Source: Strongylocentrotus droebachiensis (lineage: Eukaryota > Echinodermata > Echinoidea > Camarodonta > Strongylocentrotidae). From it: DNA of 64,000 nt. A model generated the notes under the pieces. That model was not told the DNA's origin and did no database searches. It worked only from the letters and a program-made list of their open reading frames with translations. A program made the translations under genes and the position numbers. The DNA lies in the NCBI GenBank assembly GCA_035222895.1, contig JAVYIG010000892.1, forward strand, positions 248,001 to 312,000, given 5' to 3'. Below, piece by piece: positions 45,633-58,440 of this stretch. The number at the start of each line of letters is the position of its first letter. Position 1 is the first letter of the stretch.

Positions 45633-46674
45633 TACCGTATTTGCCGGCGTAAAGGCCGCACCCCCGCATAGGCCGCACCCCCAACTTTGCCATTTCGTAG
45701 AGAAAAAAAAAAAAAAAAAAAAAAAAAACGGACCAAAGAAAATAATTGTAATTTTCCCGTAGAACTCTATTTTTCCTACACACTAATACCAAAATTTTCA
45801 ATCATTTTATAAATTTACAGGAAGTTTACCTAAAAAATGATCGTAATTTAGCAAATCTTCATCGATTTTTAGGCAGATTAGCACATTCATGGTACACTAG
45901 AGGGCGCTTCGCATGCATACAGAAACCTAAATGGCCAACCTATCGCAGGGTGGAAGCATGGTGGAAGGATTTTTTTTTTTTATAATGTTATCCGGTCTTA
46001 CCCCTATCGTACCGTCAAATGGAGAAAATAAACAAGCTTTTGTATTGTTATTAGAGATCTACCGAGGTTAGTTTGTCGCTTTAATTAATTAGATAGTCTC
46101 AATTATAATTCAGAATTATCTTACTGAAAAGTTAACAACACCGATGATTGCGCGCTGTGCATCTCCGAAGGTGCGTTGGATTTGTTAGCAACTCTCAGCC
46201 CCGTAGCTCCCCACCACAGAGTGTGTGAGTAAGGTATGATTTTGGTGTACCAAAATCATACCTTACTCACACACTCTGTGGTGGGGAGCTACGGGGCTGA
46301 GAGTTGCTAACAAATCCAACGCACCTTTGGAGATGCACAGCGCGCAATCATCGGTGTTCTTAAGGACATTTTTACATTTTTACAACTTTACAAGTACGAG
46401 TTTCTGGTCAGTTTTCTTCTTATTTCTTTGGTTGCACAACGATTAAAAAGATAACTTCTTCAAATTTGCTGCTGACGTGGTTCAGAAAAGATCTTGTCCG
46501 ATGTGTTTTCAAGTCAATTTTGTTAATATATTTTGTTGTATGAAGTTGCCTACAAATAATGGACGTGCTGTTTTGACTTGCGATTTTTACTCTTTCGGCG
46601 TAAAGGCCGCACCCTGACTTTTTGATATTTTCTCTTCCAAAAATACTGCGGCCTTTACGCCGGCAAATACGGTA
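45633..46674. mobile_element. Non-autonomous DNA transposon, TACCGTATTTG family, copy 2
   Basis: It begins TACCGTATTTGCCGGCGTAA and ends TTACGCCGGCAAATACGGTA. It is 1042 bp, in opposite orientation to copy 1 (23805-24756) and collinear with it, including the long A tract (45704-45728) and the AGTAAGATAATTCTGAATTA region (here complemented). It differs by carrying an inverted duplication near its centre. Flanking TA on both sides. No transposase frame. Confidence 0.85.
46135..46360. repeat. 226 bp near-perfect palindrome inside copy 2
   Basis: Arms of about 112 bases meet at GGT-GT-ACC (46244-46251), leaving a 2-base loop. Outer landmarks are AACACCGATGATTGCGCGC and its complement GCGCGCAATCATCGGTGTT. 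Copy 1 has the sequence only once, so copy 2 gained an inverted duplication. Only one or two mismatches between arms are seen (TCCGAAGG against CCTTTGGA). Confidence 0.9.
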
Positions 46675-46705
46675 GACTGGATATGAACACTGTACACTTA
46701 CACTT

Positions 46706-46850
46706 CAGGGCCCCGTATTACAAAGAGTTGATATCAATGATCAATCGCGACTTATATGCGATTTATATCAATCGCAACTACATTGTATGTACATAAGATA
46801 TAGGAGACTGCAAACTTGCGATTGATTGAACTATTTGAAAGACAGGGCCA
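46706..46850. mobile_element. Short MITE with CAGGGCCCCGTATTACAAAG end
   Basis: The left end CAGGGCCCCGTATTACAAAG is loosely mirrored by CTATTTGAAAGACAGGGCC at the right. Internal ATCAATCGCGA and TTGCGATTGATTG are also inverted partners. About 145 bp. The superfamily is not assigned. Confidence 0.55.
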
Positions 46851-49800
46851 AGTATGATTTTTTTTAAAGGTCTCAAAACACCATGTAAATACTGTTCGAA
46901 GAGAGATAGAAAATGTATTTGTTCCTTCAAAATTTATACCAATCAACCTGACATGGCTCCCATAAACATTTTATCCCTGAAAATCATTCTTCATTTATTT
47001 TAATCTAAAACAGAAGATAGGATAACAAGAGTTGTTTACAAAATACATCTCTCATTCCAAAAATAGCCTATTTGTTCAGTGCCATTCATGCACCTCCTAC
47101 ACAATCTACATGAGAAATGATCTTGCAAGTGATCTCTGCTTTCCAAGCGATCTGATAATAATATATTGCTTGGACCATGGAGATGTTTGCCTGGACCATG
47201 GACAATCTTGGTGGCCTAATAAGCGCAGAGGCTGTGTGTGTATGGCTGACAGCTGATCTGAAGAGGCCAAGAAATGTTTGGAGATGATTCTTTGTTTACC
47301 TCTTGATGACTGACCAAGTATCAAATGGGTTTACTCTTCATCGCAAGTTTGCTCTGCTGGTTAATGTTTACCTCGGCCCATGGCACATAAACTTGAAGAG
47401 TGTGTGGCTCATAATACATGTATGTATGTGTGCTGTTTGAGAAAACAAAGTATGCATCTCATTTATCCAATTAAGGCTCATCAGGGAGTCCATGATGTGC
47501 AGAGCATTCACAGAAGAAGAGATTGAAACAAAATTTGATGCGATAAAGAAGTGTTGTATAAAGAATCTCTGTAGCTAATGTGGTTCCACACAGGATGATT
47601 GTATTATGAAAAGGAACCGAATATATAGAAACTAGCTTTAGGTATTAAGCTTACATCATGGGCGTTGCTCAAGGTATAAAAATAATAGATATACTGTACA
47701 TGTAACCATGGTTACATAAGCACATAATCATGATAAGCCCCACCCAGTATTATGGTTTTAGTTTCATACAATCTTCATGAATATAGGCAATGAACCCCAC
47801 TTCTTTATCAGGTTGTTGTTCGAAATGATGCTCAATAATCTGTTCGTATGACTGTGAGCAGGTCTAATGAGAATTTCTCAATCATTAAATTAGGAATTGG
47901 AGAGCCGTGTATAATTACTGTAGATGTTGCCAACGGAAAATCGCATGGGTTAATTGTCTGCTCTGTATCAAATATATAGCTGAATTGAATCATCATTGAG
48001 CCTAGTATAGTAAACGTCTACTTACAGTTACACACAATATTTCATTTGAATACACACAGCATTTCATTTGAATACAATGTTCAGACGACAACAATCAACT
48101 ATTGCATCACTACAATGTATGCAGTTATATACATGTAAATGTACATTGTAGCTACATAAGAAGTTTAGCTAGTCTGAATTCGGGTCTGGAAACAAAGCAG
48201 GCATCTCATTATTTTCTCTCCGCCCCTCCAGGAATCATAGAGAACGAAGATGGATGTCAGGGGGAAGTGAGGCATGACCTTGTTTGGGTTGGCATCATTC
48301 ATCAACCCTTTATTGACTTGAACTTGAGGATTCATCATTTAGGGTCTATGATTACACCCAGGGCAAACAATGTTATGACCATGATGTTTGTTCTTTCAAG
48401 ATTTATTGTCGTTTTAAGATATAATTACATGATTAACATAAGATGCACAATGACAACACTGGGATCTCTCTTTATTCTGCCCTATGCAATTCACATATGC
48501 AGGTTCAGAGCTGTACACAAAGCAGCCTGCATAACATTTGTCTTTCACATCATACTAGTTTTTCTCTTTGATTTCTCCTAGTCGATTACTAGGAGAAGGG
48601 CATTATTAACAAAGTTTGAGGTAGAAGTAGACGCTCTTTTTGAGAGACGAAGAAAAATGAACAAAACAAGATGTGTTAGCCAATTGAAAAATAAAACAAA
48701 AAGCTTGGTCTAATTGGCTAAATTGATTTTGCACGTTCATTTATAATTATAATTTTCTCTACCTTCATTATAGGAAGGGGGGTTTTGATTTAAGAAAATT
48801 ACAGAAACGAAATGCTGCCTGGCTCATGCAAAGTACAAAGAGAGGCCCCACAAAGGAGCGAAATCTTTCACATTATCATCCCATATCTCCATCCCCCTTG
48901 AACCTCGACGGGTTGGCATTAATCATCCTTCCTCCACCATTGGTATTCAAGTCATGATTCTCTATCCATGGGACTGCATGCATTCGGACAGGGGTAGAGC
49001 GGAAGGATACCCAATGCCTACTATCAAAATTCACTGACCCCCATTCACAAACATCCCAGTGCATATGAAATGAGGGATTGTGGGGGGGGGAGCAGCAAAG
49101 TTCTGCCTGGGTGATGTATTGCCTCTGAAGTGGAATGGCCAACAATTTATAGAGTATGATGCAAATTCTGAAGGGGCTTGAAAAATATGAGCACCCAGGT
49201 CATGGAGGAACTGTGGAGGGTGGGAAAGGGCAAGTGTGGCTGTGGTTTTCAACTATAGATTGCATGATGAAAAATGCAGTTCTTACAATTCAGATACAAA
49301 ATAAACCCCATTCACACTAGAAATAAGATGCTCCTAGCGGCATGCCTAAACTGACTTTTGTTGGTACATGTATTTTAAATTTGCAGTATGACTAGAGTGC
49401 TTTCAAGGAATATTGTGCAAATTTAGGGACTACCTTCTGAAAATGGGCTGTAGGAACACTCCTTTCGTGAATGTTTCCTAGTGCAGTTGTGTCCTAAGGC
49501 TCCTGTGAACTCAGCGCACTTTAAAAAGATCCCTCCTGTACTTACTTTTCTGAGTGTGAATGGGGGCATACAGTCACCTGTTTTTCTCCCATGAATCATC
49601 TTCTTGTGCCATCCCTGCATAAATACACATCTCTCCATATTATAAACAGAATATTTGGCACAAATAGTCAGATATTCTATTTCCCTCAGTAATAGTTCCT
49701 TCATTTATAGACCACGTTATAATTCTGATCTATTTTGATGATTTACACTCAAGACAGAATCGAGTTATGTTTTTTCAGAGCCGAACAATTTGCAAATAAT

Positions 49801-51156
49801 ACAGGTAAAAGTTGTTACACTTCTATGAAAAAGTTGTTAAACTTGAACTACATATGTAATTCCCATCAATACCAAATAATGATTTTTAAGCATTTACCTT
49901 TTGTGGTGGATTCTAATCAACAGGAACCCAACTGACCCAAAAAGAGAAGTGGAAACGAGTCAACTTGCTGGCATCTTTGGAGGCATATGTATTGAGTTGA
50001 GTTAGGGTGAAAGTTTGGACAAACAATGACCTTTACTCAACAAATCAAACATACAAATCAAAGCCACATTTGTGGTTCTGCAGCTCAGAGAACTTGGGGC
50101 TATTTTTCTGGACGACTTCTTTCTACCACAGTTTGCTATTCTTTGAGCAGACCTCATTGTCGCTAAAAAAAATGGTCTCTTGGCAATGTAACATAATATA
50201 AATCATATTCATATTTCTTTTTAATCTTACATCTGATCAAACAGATAACTCATCCCTATTAAAGAGGGCAAACTTTAAATTCTTCTTTAAATGAAGCAAA
50301 CTGATAACAACTGAAAAGTCTCTCTGGTACAAAAACATTATCAGTCCTTATCGCACTGCAACAAATCTGCTAAATTATAAACAGGACTGCAATATGAAAT
50401 TAAAATGTTATGTCGGTTAGCATTTTGTTTGTGTATTTATTTATTTTTTTGATTTTTTGTTGTTGATTTTTTGTTGTTTGTTTTCTATGTTCAATTTGTT
50501 TTTTATGTTGATAACGCTCATTTTCAAAAGGACAGTAGGGTATCGAAATCATCTTCATGATACATCATATGTACATCTCTGGAGGTGCTTCCCAACACCC
50601 AAAGACATGTGTAGTTTGTTGACATAAACATGATGAAGCCATATGCAACCGGGGTGTGAAGAGCAGACTAAACAAACCTCTGTTGACCCTGGACATGCAC
50701 TTTCATCCAGCCTTTGTTCATTGTAGGGAACAGCCTCTGAGGGAGGCACCAGAGGTCACCCAGGGGTCAAAGTTCACTGCCATGGACCAATCAGGGCAGA
50801 TGTTCTCCAGCAGGATTCTCTATTTGTTTTTATATGTCATAACACTAAACATGTGATAGAGATCTCAATTGGGGCTGTGTCTTTGAAATTGAAAAAAAAA
50901 ACACAACACAGAGAACAAACGCACATTCAGCTCTGGCATTGCACCAAAGAACAAGTCCAGATGCTATTTCCATGCCTTCCAAAAGTACAATTTTTCAAAG
51001 TGAAAATGAAAGAAGTTATATTTAGCACTTTCTTTCAAAGTTTATAAAAGCTGTTGCAAATTGTATGCATTTGAATATTTGAAGACATATTTCACTTTGG
51101 TTTTGTTTTCCTTACTGTCCACACTACTCTGGATTGATTTTTGCCTCATGAATGCA
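46851..51156. other. AT-rich intron, small duplications only
   Basis: Small local duplications: TTGGACCATGGAGATGTTTG / CTGGACCATGGACAATC (47169-47208) and CATTTGAATACA- (48042-48076). G tract at 49082-49090. Frames at 48102-48581 (159 codons) and elsewhere lack conserved motifs. No splice-bounded exon of the MTSS-like gene seen. Confidence 0.55.
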
Positions 51157-51160
51157 TTAA

Positions 51161-51527
51161 AGGTAAAGACCAGTAATGGTCATGCGATTGCATTGTGAAA
51201 GAAACGTTGTGGAATCGATCAGAAAAGGTTGATCATCTAGCATCTAGCATCTGCAAGGTTCTGGAATCATCAAAATGATAAGAAATTTGGCCCATTCTTC
51301 GTAAAGTTACAAGCACTATACACAGAAAGATGTATATGGGACTACCCTATCTCTCTCACCAGACCATGAGAGAGATAAATTTACCAAATATATGAATTAG
51401 TAGGCGGTTTCCCGGCAAATTTTGTATCATCATGTATTAGTCAAAACATATTCTTTCACATGATTGGTAATGAGAGCTTCCATTTCATTTTTTGAAATTG
51501 GGGCTTTGCCAATACTGGTCTTTACCT
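51161..51527. mobile_element. MITE with TTAA target duplication and AGGTAAAGACCAGTA ends
   Basis: TTAA at 51157-51160 and 51528-51531 flanks inverted ends AGGTAAAGACCAGTAATGG and the complement of AGGTAAAGACCAGTATTGG. 367 bp, non-coding. TTAA duplication points to a piggyBac- or Kolobok-type transposase, but the ends differ from the TTAA MITE at 9472-10003, so this is a separate family. GTTAAAGGTC repeats near 25214 may be a fragment of this family. Confidence 0.8.
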
Positions 51528-51531
51528 TTAA

Positions 51532-54500
51532 GCTATAGGGCCATAACCGTTTAATGGTCCCTTAAATTTGAAACACAGTTAATTGTAAGTTATCTCAATT
51601 AAATAGCTATCATATTATATCAACCTATGAATGGCACTTCCCATGCATACACCCACCAGCATAATTGTATCCATTCATATTAGCTTTCAACGAATGGTCA
51701 AACATGGCCATGTTACATAACTCGTCTAAAACACAGGGTCAGAAATTGACTATGTGTCATGACTGCTTTTACTTTTTATGCCAAATTGCAGTTGTATCAT
51801 ACACGGCAACCTACGTTTCAAAGGGGAGGCGAGGGCAATTCAATTAACATAACACCATATGGGTGGGAAGATTTATGGGGGGGGGGCATGTCATCCTAAC
51901 ATCCAGTATATATTCTTTTTCTCCACTTCTTATTTGACGGTCATACAAGTTCAAACAAACTGAGGAGGGTTAGATCGAGACATTGTAAATTAAAGCAGCA
52001 TAGGATTCAGAGTTCAGACAGAGGATACAATCAAATTTTGACGGACCATCAAAAAGGAAATCGTTTCAACCGCCAATAGGAAAAGGAGGAAGTTTTTCGC
52101 AAAGCAATAAAGGCTATGTTGTGCATTGCATGATGATCCATGATCAAAAAGATATGATACAATCAAGCTGTCAGATTTCATTCAGGCGCTAGCTCTTAAT
52201 GTGTCCTCATGCCCTCTCCCTCTCCAGCTACGTGTATTTTGCTGTCTTGAAGTAGAAAAGCAATGAAAATAATCCTTCATGATCACTATTTACTTATCTA
52301 TTGAGGTGAAAATTATTCCCATTACATCAAAAGAGACAAGGATTTCATTAGCAGATAGACAAGGCTAAGACTGTTATGCCCGTAGATGAGAAAAGAGCAA
52401 CCATTACGATCATTTTCAGTCATTGGCTTGCATTGTGAAGCATACAATCTCAGCACAATGTGTAAGATGTAACCCTTTTTTTACTCTGACCAGCAGACAG
52501 CATTATCATTATTGCAAGCACAAACGCAGTCTCCTTGCCAGTGTATTGAACCCTGCGTTGGTCTAATAACCCAGAATCTTGTTAGAACAGTCCGGTGGCC
52601 ACAAAGCTGACGGAATGGGATTAACCCATAGAAGGCTACTTGAGGTTTAAACAGAGGAAAGGATTTACTGTGGATTTAGAGGAAGCATTTACTCAAGTTC
52701 AGGGGAAGTTCCATGCCCTTTCAGACGTGGCCGGCCGCTAAACCTATAAGCGCAGGCAGGAGAATGCAAGCTGGTCAAATAATAGAAATGTTTGATGCCT
52801 TGTGGAGAGGAGGGTAAAGGAACTTCTCAAGCAGGAACATTTCATCTGTTAAGAACTAGAAGGGCATTATCTAAATCATGTACATGTAGAACTTAGATAG
52901 ATTAGCATCTTTCTAGCTTTTAGAAGACCATTTCACAAATAGCACCATGTACATGTCAGTTAGAAAGAAACTGAACTGAATGAAACTCTGAATTAAGAAT
53001 GCCTTTTGAATCCAAAGTTGAAATGTCTGTGTTAATCAGCTTTAGGTTTTCTAAGGTTCTTGTCATCAGGACACCAAATTATCTAGTACTGGAGAAAAGT
53101 GATTTACATTATCGCATCTCATATCTCTGTTCCACCCTATAAATAGCTCTCCCACACATCACCTAAACAACTTTCTTACTCTGTATCTGTTTAGCAAGGG
53201 ATGAGAAGAGAGATACACCCTGGAATAAATCTCAAGTTCCTCGGTATCAGTGACAGATGTATGCTGATTAATACAGGTTCTTTTCACATGATAAACATGA
53301 GATTCTATGAAAGGATTCCATTCTTTTCACATGATTAACATGATATTCTTTGAAAGGACACATACTTTCTTGACAATATGTTCCTTTGACTGCAGAGATG
53401 AAGTGTGAACTGATTCGCCTACCCTGTACAAACACATCATCAAGCCATATGAAAATACACAATAGAAACAAGCTCCTTATGAAAATACACAATGAAAGAA
53501 ACAAGTCTTTGTTGAAAACAGAACAAACATCTTTTTAGTCAGCAAGTATGTGACTTTGAATGATGATTTACAGGTGGAAACTTTCTTTTTTGGGAGGGGT
53601 GCTACGAGGTTTCAAAATTGATTTATCTCCGCCTTTGATGGTTTAATTGGTATTGTCTATTAAAACACAGAGCTTATCTACAACAAAGCAGGTCTAGGTC
53701 TAGGAGCAAGGGTAGAGGATATCCCCAAAGACATCACTCATCAGCAGAAATGCACCCTCACAACCAGGTCAGTGTTATCTGTCCTCATTGACTCAACCCC
53801 TGGCTTCCTAACCTGGATACCTAGAGGCCAGCAGTGATGGAAGCTCACTCAGTACATGCAGAGGTCAAACCCAAGTTGAAGGCATGAATGAACCCCTGAC
53901 AGGGATAATGCAGGACAGAAGAGTCTGAACCGAACAAAGTATAGACTACTAGCCTTCACAGGAATTTTGTTGTACTTGTAGCTGTATCTTGCCTGCCATA
54001 GCGGAGCTGATTTGAGCTATACTCCACACACAGTATTTTGCAATTAGTGGTAAATAAAGGAGGATGAGATTGCAGACTGGCCAAATTTCTATGATTAGAA
54101 TACAAATTGATTAAATTTACATCAAATTTTTTCTGAAACTGGTATTTCTCTGGTATGACATTTGAAACTGAAACTCAAACTCAAAGCAGATTCACATGTA
54201 TTGTCATACAACATTTTTCAAATCAGTGTTGAACTAACAACATGAAGCAAATGCAAGCTGCCGGGCATTAAATCGCCTTGGTTTGGACAAGATATCCATA
54301 CAAACGTAATGCAATGCAATATGCATACAGTGCATTAGATATCAAAACATTTGGAAAATATGTATTTTATTGAGTTTCCAACAAAACATTCGCTCTCAGT
54401 CTCGTAGCATTGAAGTCGATCAAGATCCTTTGGAGACGAGCCTACTAAGATCAAGAGACCATAATTCACTCATCTAAACCCAAAAGTCATTCTCCTATTG

Positions 54501-56015
54501 GAGACATCGTAATTTTACCCCAATCAAGATGCCGACCTGCAGACCGCATTTTGGCTCTGAACCAATACAGACCAGACTAATCCCGCCAAAAAAAACCTTC
54601 TTCAAATACAGCAACATATTGCCAATATTTATCAATCAATTCCATATTCCTCCCCACTAAATCCGGTCGGGGAAAAATTACCGGCCCATCTACTTAACCG
54701 AATTGAAAATATTTTGGGAGTACTCGAGCATGCCAAGCAATGAGCGCAATACGAGTACGCAATGACTGACGGAACGGCCCGGCTTGGCTTATGTAGGCTA
54801 CATAAGGGCATGTGTAAATGAGCTTGTGTGTACACATGCACATGGACTAAATTCGCATGGAATGAATTAACCTCTGATTGGAGGTTCTAGTGCGTGTGAG
54901 GCACAGGCATACGGTTATCAAATTAATTTGCAGACGAAAGTAAGCCATTTCTTCGGCTTGATTAAATCGGGGAGTTTGCGTTCGCCGGCGACTGGATATC
55001 CCAACGCACGACACGGAGAGTAATTATGTCTACACAACGGTTCCTTGAGAAGCAGTATCTAGACAGAGAGGAGATGGGAGGTTTAATACAGGGGACCCTG
55101 GACACCAATGGCCATTACTTTCAATCAGAAAGGGAAAACACAAAAAAAGCTACCACAATTACATTGCTCTCAAGTTCAGGGTCGTAAATGCACGTTTGTA
55201 ATTTGATTACCAATATCTGTCATTCAATCATTTGTTTAATTAAAATAATACGAAAACTAGTAAGAACAAAATTCTCTAAAACGCTAGCGGGTACAATGTG
55301 TTTTCTGTTCTAATAACCTTGACTGTCCCTATCCAATATTCATTAAATTATATTTTATTATCAACATCATATACTATTTATAGTTTGTTTTAAAGTAATT
55401 TATTTGTAGTCCTGAGTCAGATGTGAAATACCTCTGAATGATAAAATGATATGCATGCATTCAACATTTTGGTTAATGTTTAAAGGATGGCAACAAAATA
55501 TATTTGAGGAACCAACATCATATATGTTACATACATCATACATGAATGTATACAGTTCGCAGATGCATCCTACCAAGTTAATGTTCGCCCCTTGACAACC
55601 ATGATGGCCAAAAATTAGAGATTCACACCTTGGATATAAATCATGCTACAATTTGTACAAATCAAAATGAGCATTAGCAAACATCAAAAGCATTACGCCT
55701 CATAAAATATAAATAGCGAACAAGTCAAAAACCATGTTTGTCGCATTTGGCGAACAGAACCCCAAGACGTGGCGAGGCACCCCTCGCATTATACAGGGCC
55801 CAGGCATCTGCTAAAGCCATGCTCATTACTAAGAATGGCAGGAATTTTCTGCAGCCCTGACTCTTGAAATCAATCTACCAAATTTGTCGGCTACAATGAC
55901 GAGATTTACAGCTTCCCTGTTGGAGATGTATGTCTATGCATCTGTGTATGGTCCGGGGACTGGGCTGAGGGTGGGGGAGGGGGGACGTGGGGGGGCAATG
56001 CCGTTTATCTACCCC
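51532..56015. other. Intron with local tandem duplications
   Basis: Direct duplications: TTCTTTTCACATGATAAACA.. repeated with few changes at 53279 and 53323, and ATGAAAATACACAAT at 53450 and 53478. G tracts at 51876-51888 and 55970-55996. No exon, no clear terminal repeats. Confidence 0.55.
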
Positions 56016-56480
56016 CTGTCCACACACAACATTTTCCGTGATTAGCTATACCGTTTCGCGATAGTGATACCGTTTCGCGATAGTTTTACGATGAAATTGT
56101 GTGTGTGGACGCTCACTAACGATACGTCGTATAACGAAACTAGTCTAACGAAACGCAGGTTTGGGCATCGTTTCGAACTGAAACTCAATAAAGAATCACG
56201 CCTAATCACGGAAATGTTGTGTGTGGACAGGGAAAGTAACTAGTGTAACTAACTGGGCGGGGCTTAACGTGACCTCGAGCAAAAGGAGACCAGACTGTAG
56301 AGTTTCAGGATTACTTTCTTCTGTTTATGGACATCCTTGAATTTATACGATGATTATTTATATGACGTTTCTTGTGTGTGGACACTTTGAAATTTATACT
56401 ATGATTCTTTACACAACGTTTCGTTATAGAGTTTTGAGATAAATTGTTTTGTGTGTGGACACGCTGTACTACCATTGGTT
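56016..56480. mobile_element. Foldback-like repeat with CTGTCCACACACAAC ends
   Basis: CTGTCCACACACAACATTTT (56016) pairs with AATGTTGTGTGTGGACAG ending at 56230, including an inner CCGTGATTA / TAATCACGG pair. Three more GTGTGTGGAC motifs follow (about 56099, 56373 and 56451), so a larger or multiple insertion extends to about 56480. Shared interior words with 34050-34720 (ACTGGGCGGGGCTT, GTTTCGTTA) place both in one family. Confidence 0.6.
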
Positions 56481-58229
56481 CTGTCTTTCTCCACTGCTTT
56501 GTTTCTTGGTTTCTTTCCTATAGATGTACAATAGTACATGGAGACACCACAGTATCTGTATTTTTTTTTTTACAACAGTACTTGTAACCATGGAGAATGT
56601 GTGTCTTTTCCGCTAAATGCACTTTCTGTTAAGATAAAAACCCATAAAAGTAGTTGATAAAATGATATAATTGCCATCATTGAAGAAAAAACTTAAGCAA
56701 AAACGTCTACTGGTAACCTTGGAGAAAGCATGTCTTTCTGCTGACAGCACGAAAAGCTATCAAAGGAGTTAATAAAAATGAAATAATTACCATCATTTTT
56801 AAAAAGAACTTAGCAAAAACAAGTACGGGTACAACCCACGCAGTATATAACAGAAAGTTTGAAGAAGCATTTTTATAAGCTCCATTGAAAAATACGCCTG
56901 AACCCGCTGTGTCCATGAAGATTAGATAATAAATTCTAAATATAAGCCTAAATTACCTAAAAATGTCAGGCCTTTAGCACGTCCAAAGCACTAATGCATC
57001 CTTTTTCAGGATAAAGTGGTAGATAATTTGTAGAAGAGCATGACTCTACGAGCACGTACATGTACATGATGTACAGTACATGTACATGTATACTTCATCG
57101 AATCTGCTGGTATGAAATTACGCTTCACGTTTCAAAGGACAAGTTCCAACAAAGGACTGTCATTCTCTTCATATTTTGAAACAATTTCTTTTTATCTATT
57201 CTTGACATAAGATTCACTGGTGTATTCTTTAATATGATACTTCACTATGCAAGCAAACAGGCCTATACATTTTGAAAATGTATAAATAACCATCCTTTAC
57301 AGCTGTGTTTAATCACACACAGATGCAAACCAAACTGGTGTACAATTCTTGAATTGTCCTTTCAATATAACAACGTAATACATTTCTTTACCATATCTTC
57401 ATATATCTTACCATCCCATTTTTATCAATAAATGTCAATTTGAACTGTCCTTCTCTCGCTCCCTACCACTTGATAAAAAAACAAGTCTTGGTTGCCAACA
57501 ACAACCACGCTCTCTTTGAGGCAAGTACTTGCAGATAAGTCCCCCCCCCCCCCCTCCCCTAGCAATTTACATCCAATTGTTTCTTGATCCCTTCGAACAG
57601 TCATGCAATCAGGGGCACTTCCTATTGTATAATCTCATAACACCAATTTGGACCCCCCCCCCCCCCACCCCCTCTGCCCCTGGCCCACAACCTAAGGTTC
57701 TGACCCCCTTATGCTTTATATGAAAACAAAGTATTATATTATGCCAACCCACCAAGACTAGCCAACAACAGGATACTCAATTAATTAGTCAAGACTGCAC
57801 TAATGAAGATGAGATAATAAGACAGCTCTATCTCTGCAGAATACATAAAAGAGGCCAGCCGTAAGCTGTCAAAAATAGTTCAACCTGGGGTGCATGTTAT
57901 TATCATTGGCTTACATGAAGGATATAGCAAGAGTAGGCATACATGTAGGATGATTATTCATAGAGCGATGATTATTCATACAGCAATTATTGCATAATAC
58001 ACCTCTTTTTCACTACAATTCTACACTAGAAAAAAAAGTGTTAAATTGGAGTGCAGATTACATAACTGGTTAATGTACATGTCTTCTACAAGGGATAATC
58101 ACCAAACCAATTATGAGTTTGAAGGGGTCAGCGAAAGTGTCAACTCATTAACGATGCATCTTCATTTCAATGCGTTGGGGTCTGCATATAGATCACACAA
58201 TATCCATCTGTGCTATTATGCAGTGAGGT
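56481..58229. other. Intron with C tracts and ATGTAC palindromes
   Basis: C runs at 57541-57555 and 57653-57667 each followed by C/T-rich sequence. A dense TACATGTACATG / GTACAGTACATGTACATG cluster lies at 57056-57092. Otherwise AT-rich with no exon. Confidence 0.55.
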
Positions 58230-58440
58230 CTTCTTTATCCAGGGTAGCCTCATCAGTGTTAATATTTGTCTTCCTGCAATTATTATTAGTAGTAGTAGTA
58301 GTATCTTGGTATTGCCAGGTACCAATTCAATACACCTTGAGAAAGCTGTCGATGAAACGCCTTGTTCAAGGACATACTATTCAGCAAGCATCTGGCGAGG
58401 CTGGAACCCAGGACCTCTCGAATGAGAGTCAATACCTTCA
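58230..58440 (-). mobile_element. tRNA-derived SINE-like remnant
   Basis: On the minus strand GAGAGGTCCTGGGTTCCAGC (58399-58418) resembles an RNA polymerase III B box in its tRNA context, preceded by GTATTGACTCTCATTCG, which could be a decayed anticodon-arm region. The adjoining CCTTGTTCAAGGACATACTA motif (plus strand about 58362) is frequent in marine invertebrate tRNA-like repeats. An AGT trinucleotide run (58283-58302) borders it. Ends not defined. The 163-codon frame crossing it is chance. Confidence 0.45.

Noticed and set aside
48102..48581. 159-codon frame resembling a membrane protein
   Set aside because: Hydrophobicity follows from T-rich sequence; no splice sites or homology I can recognise.
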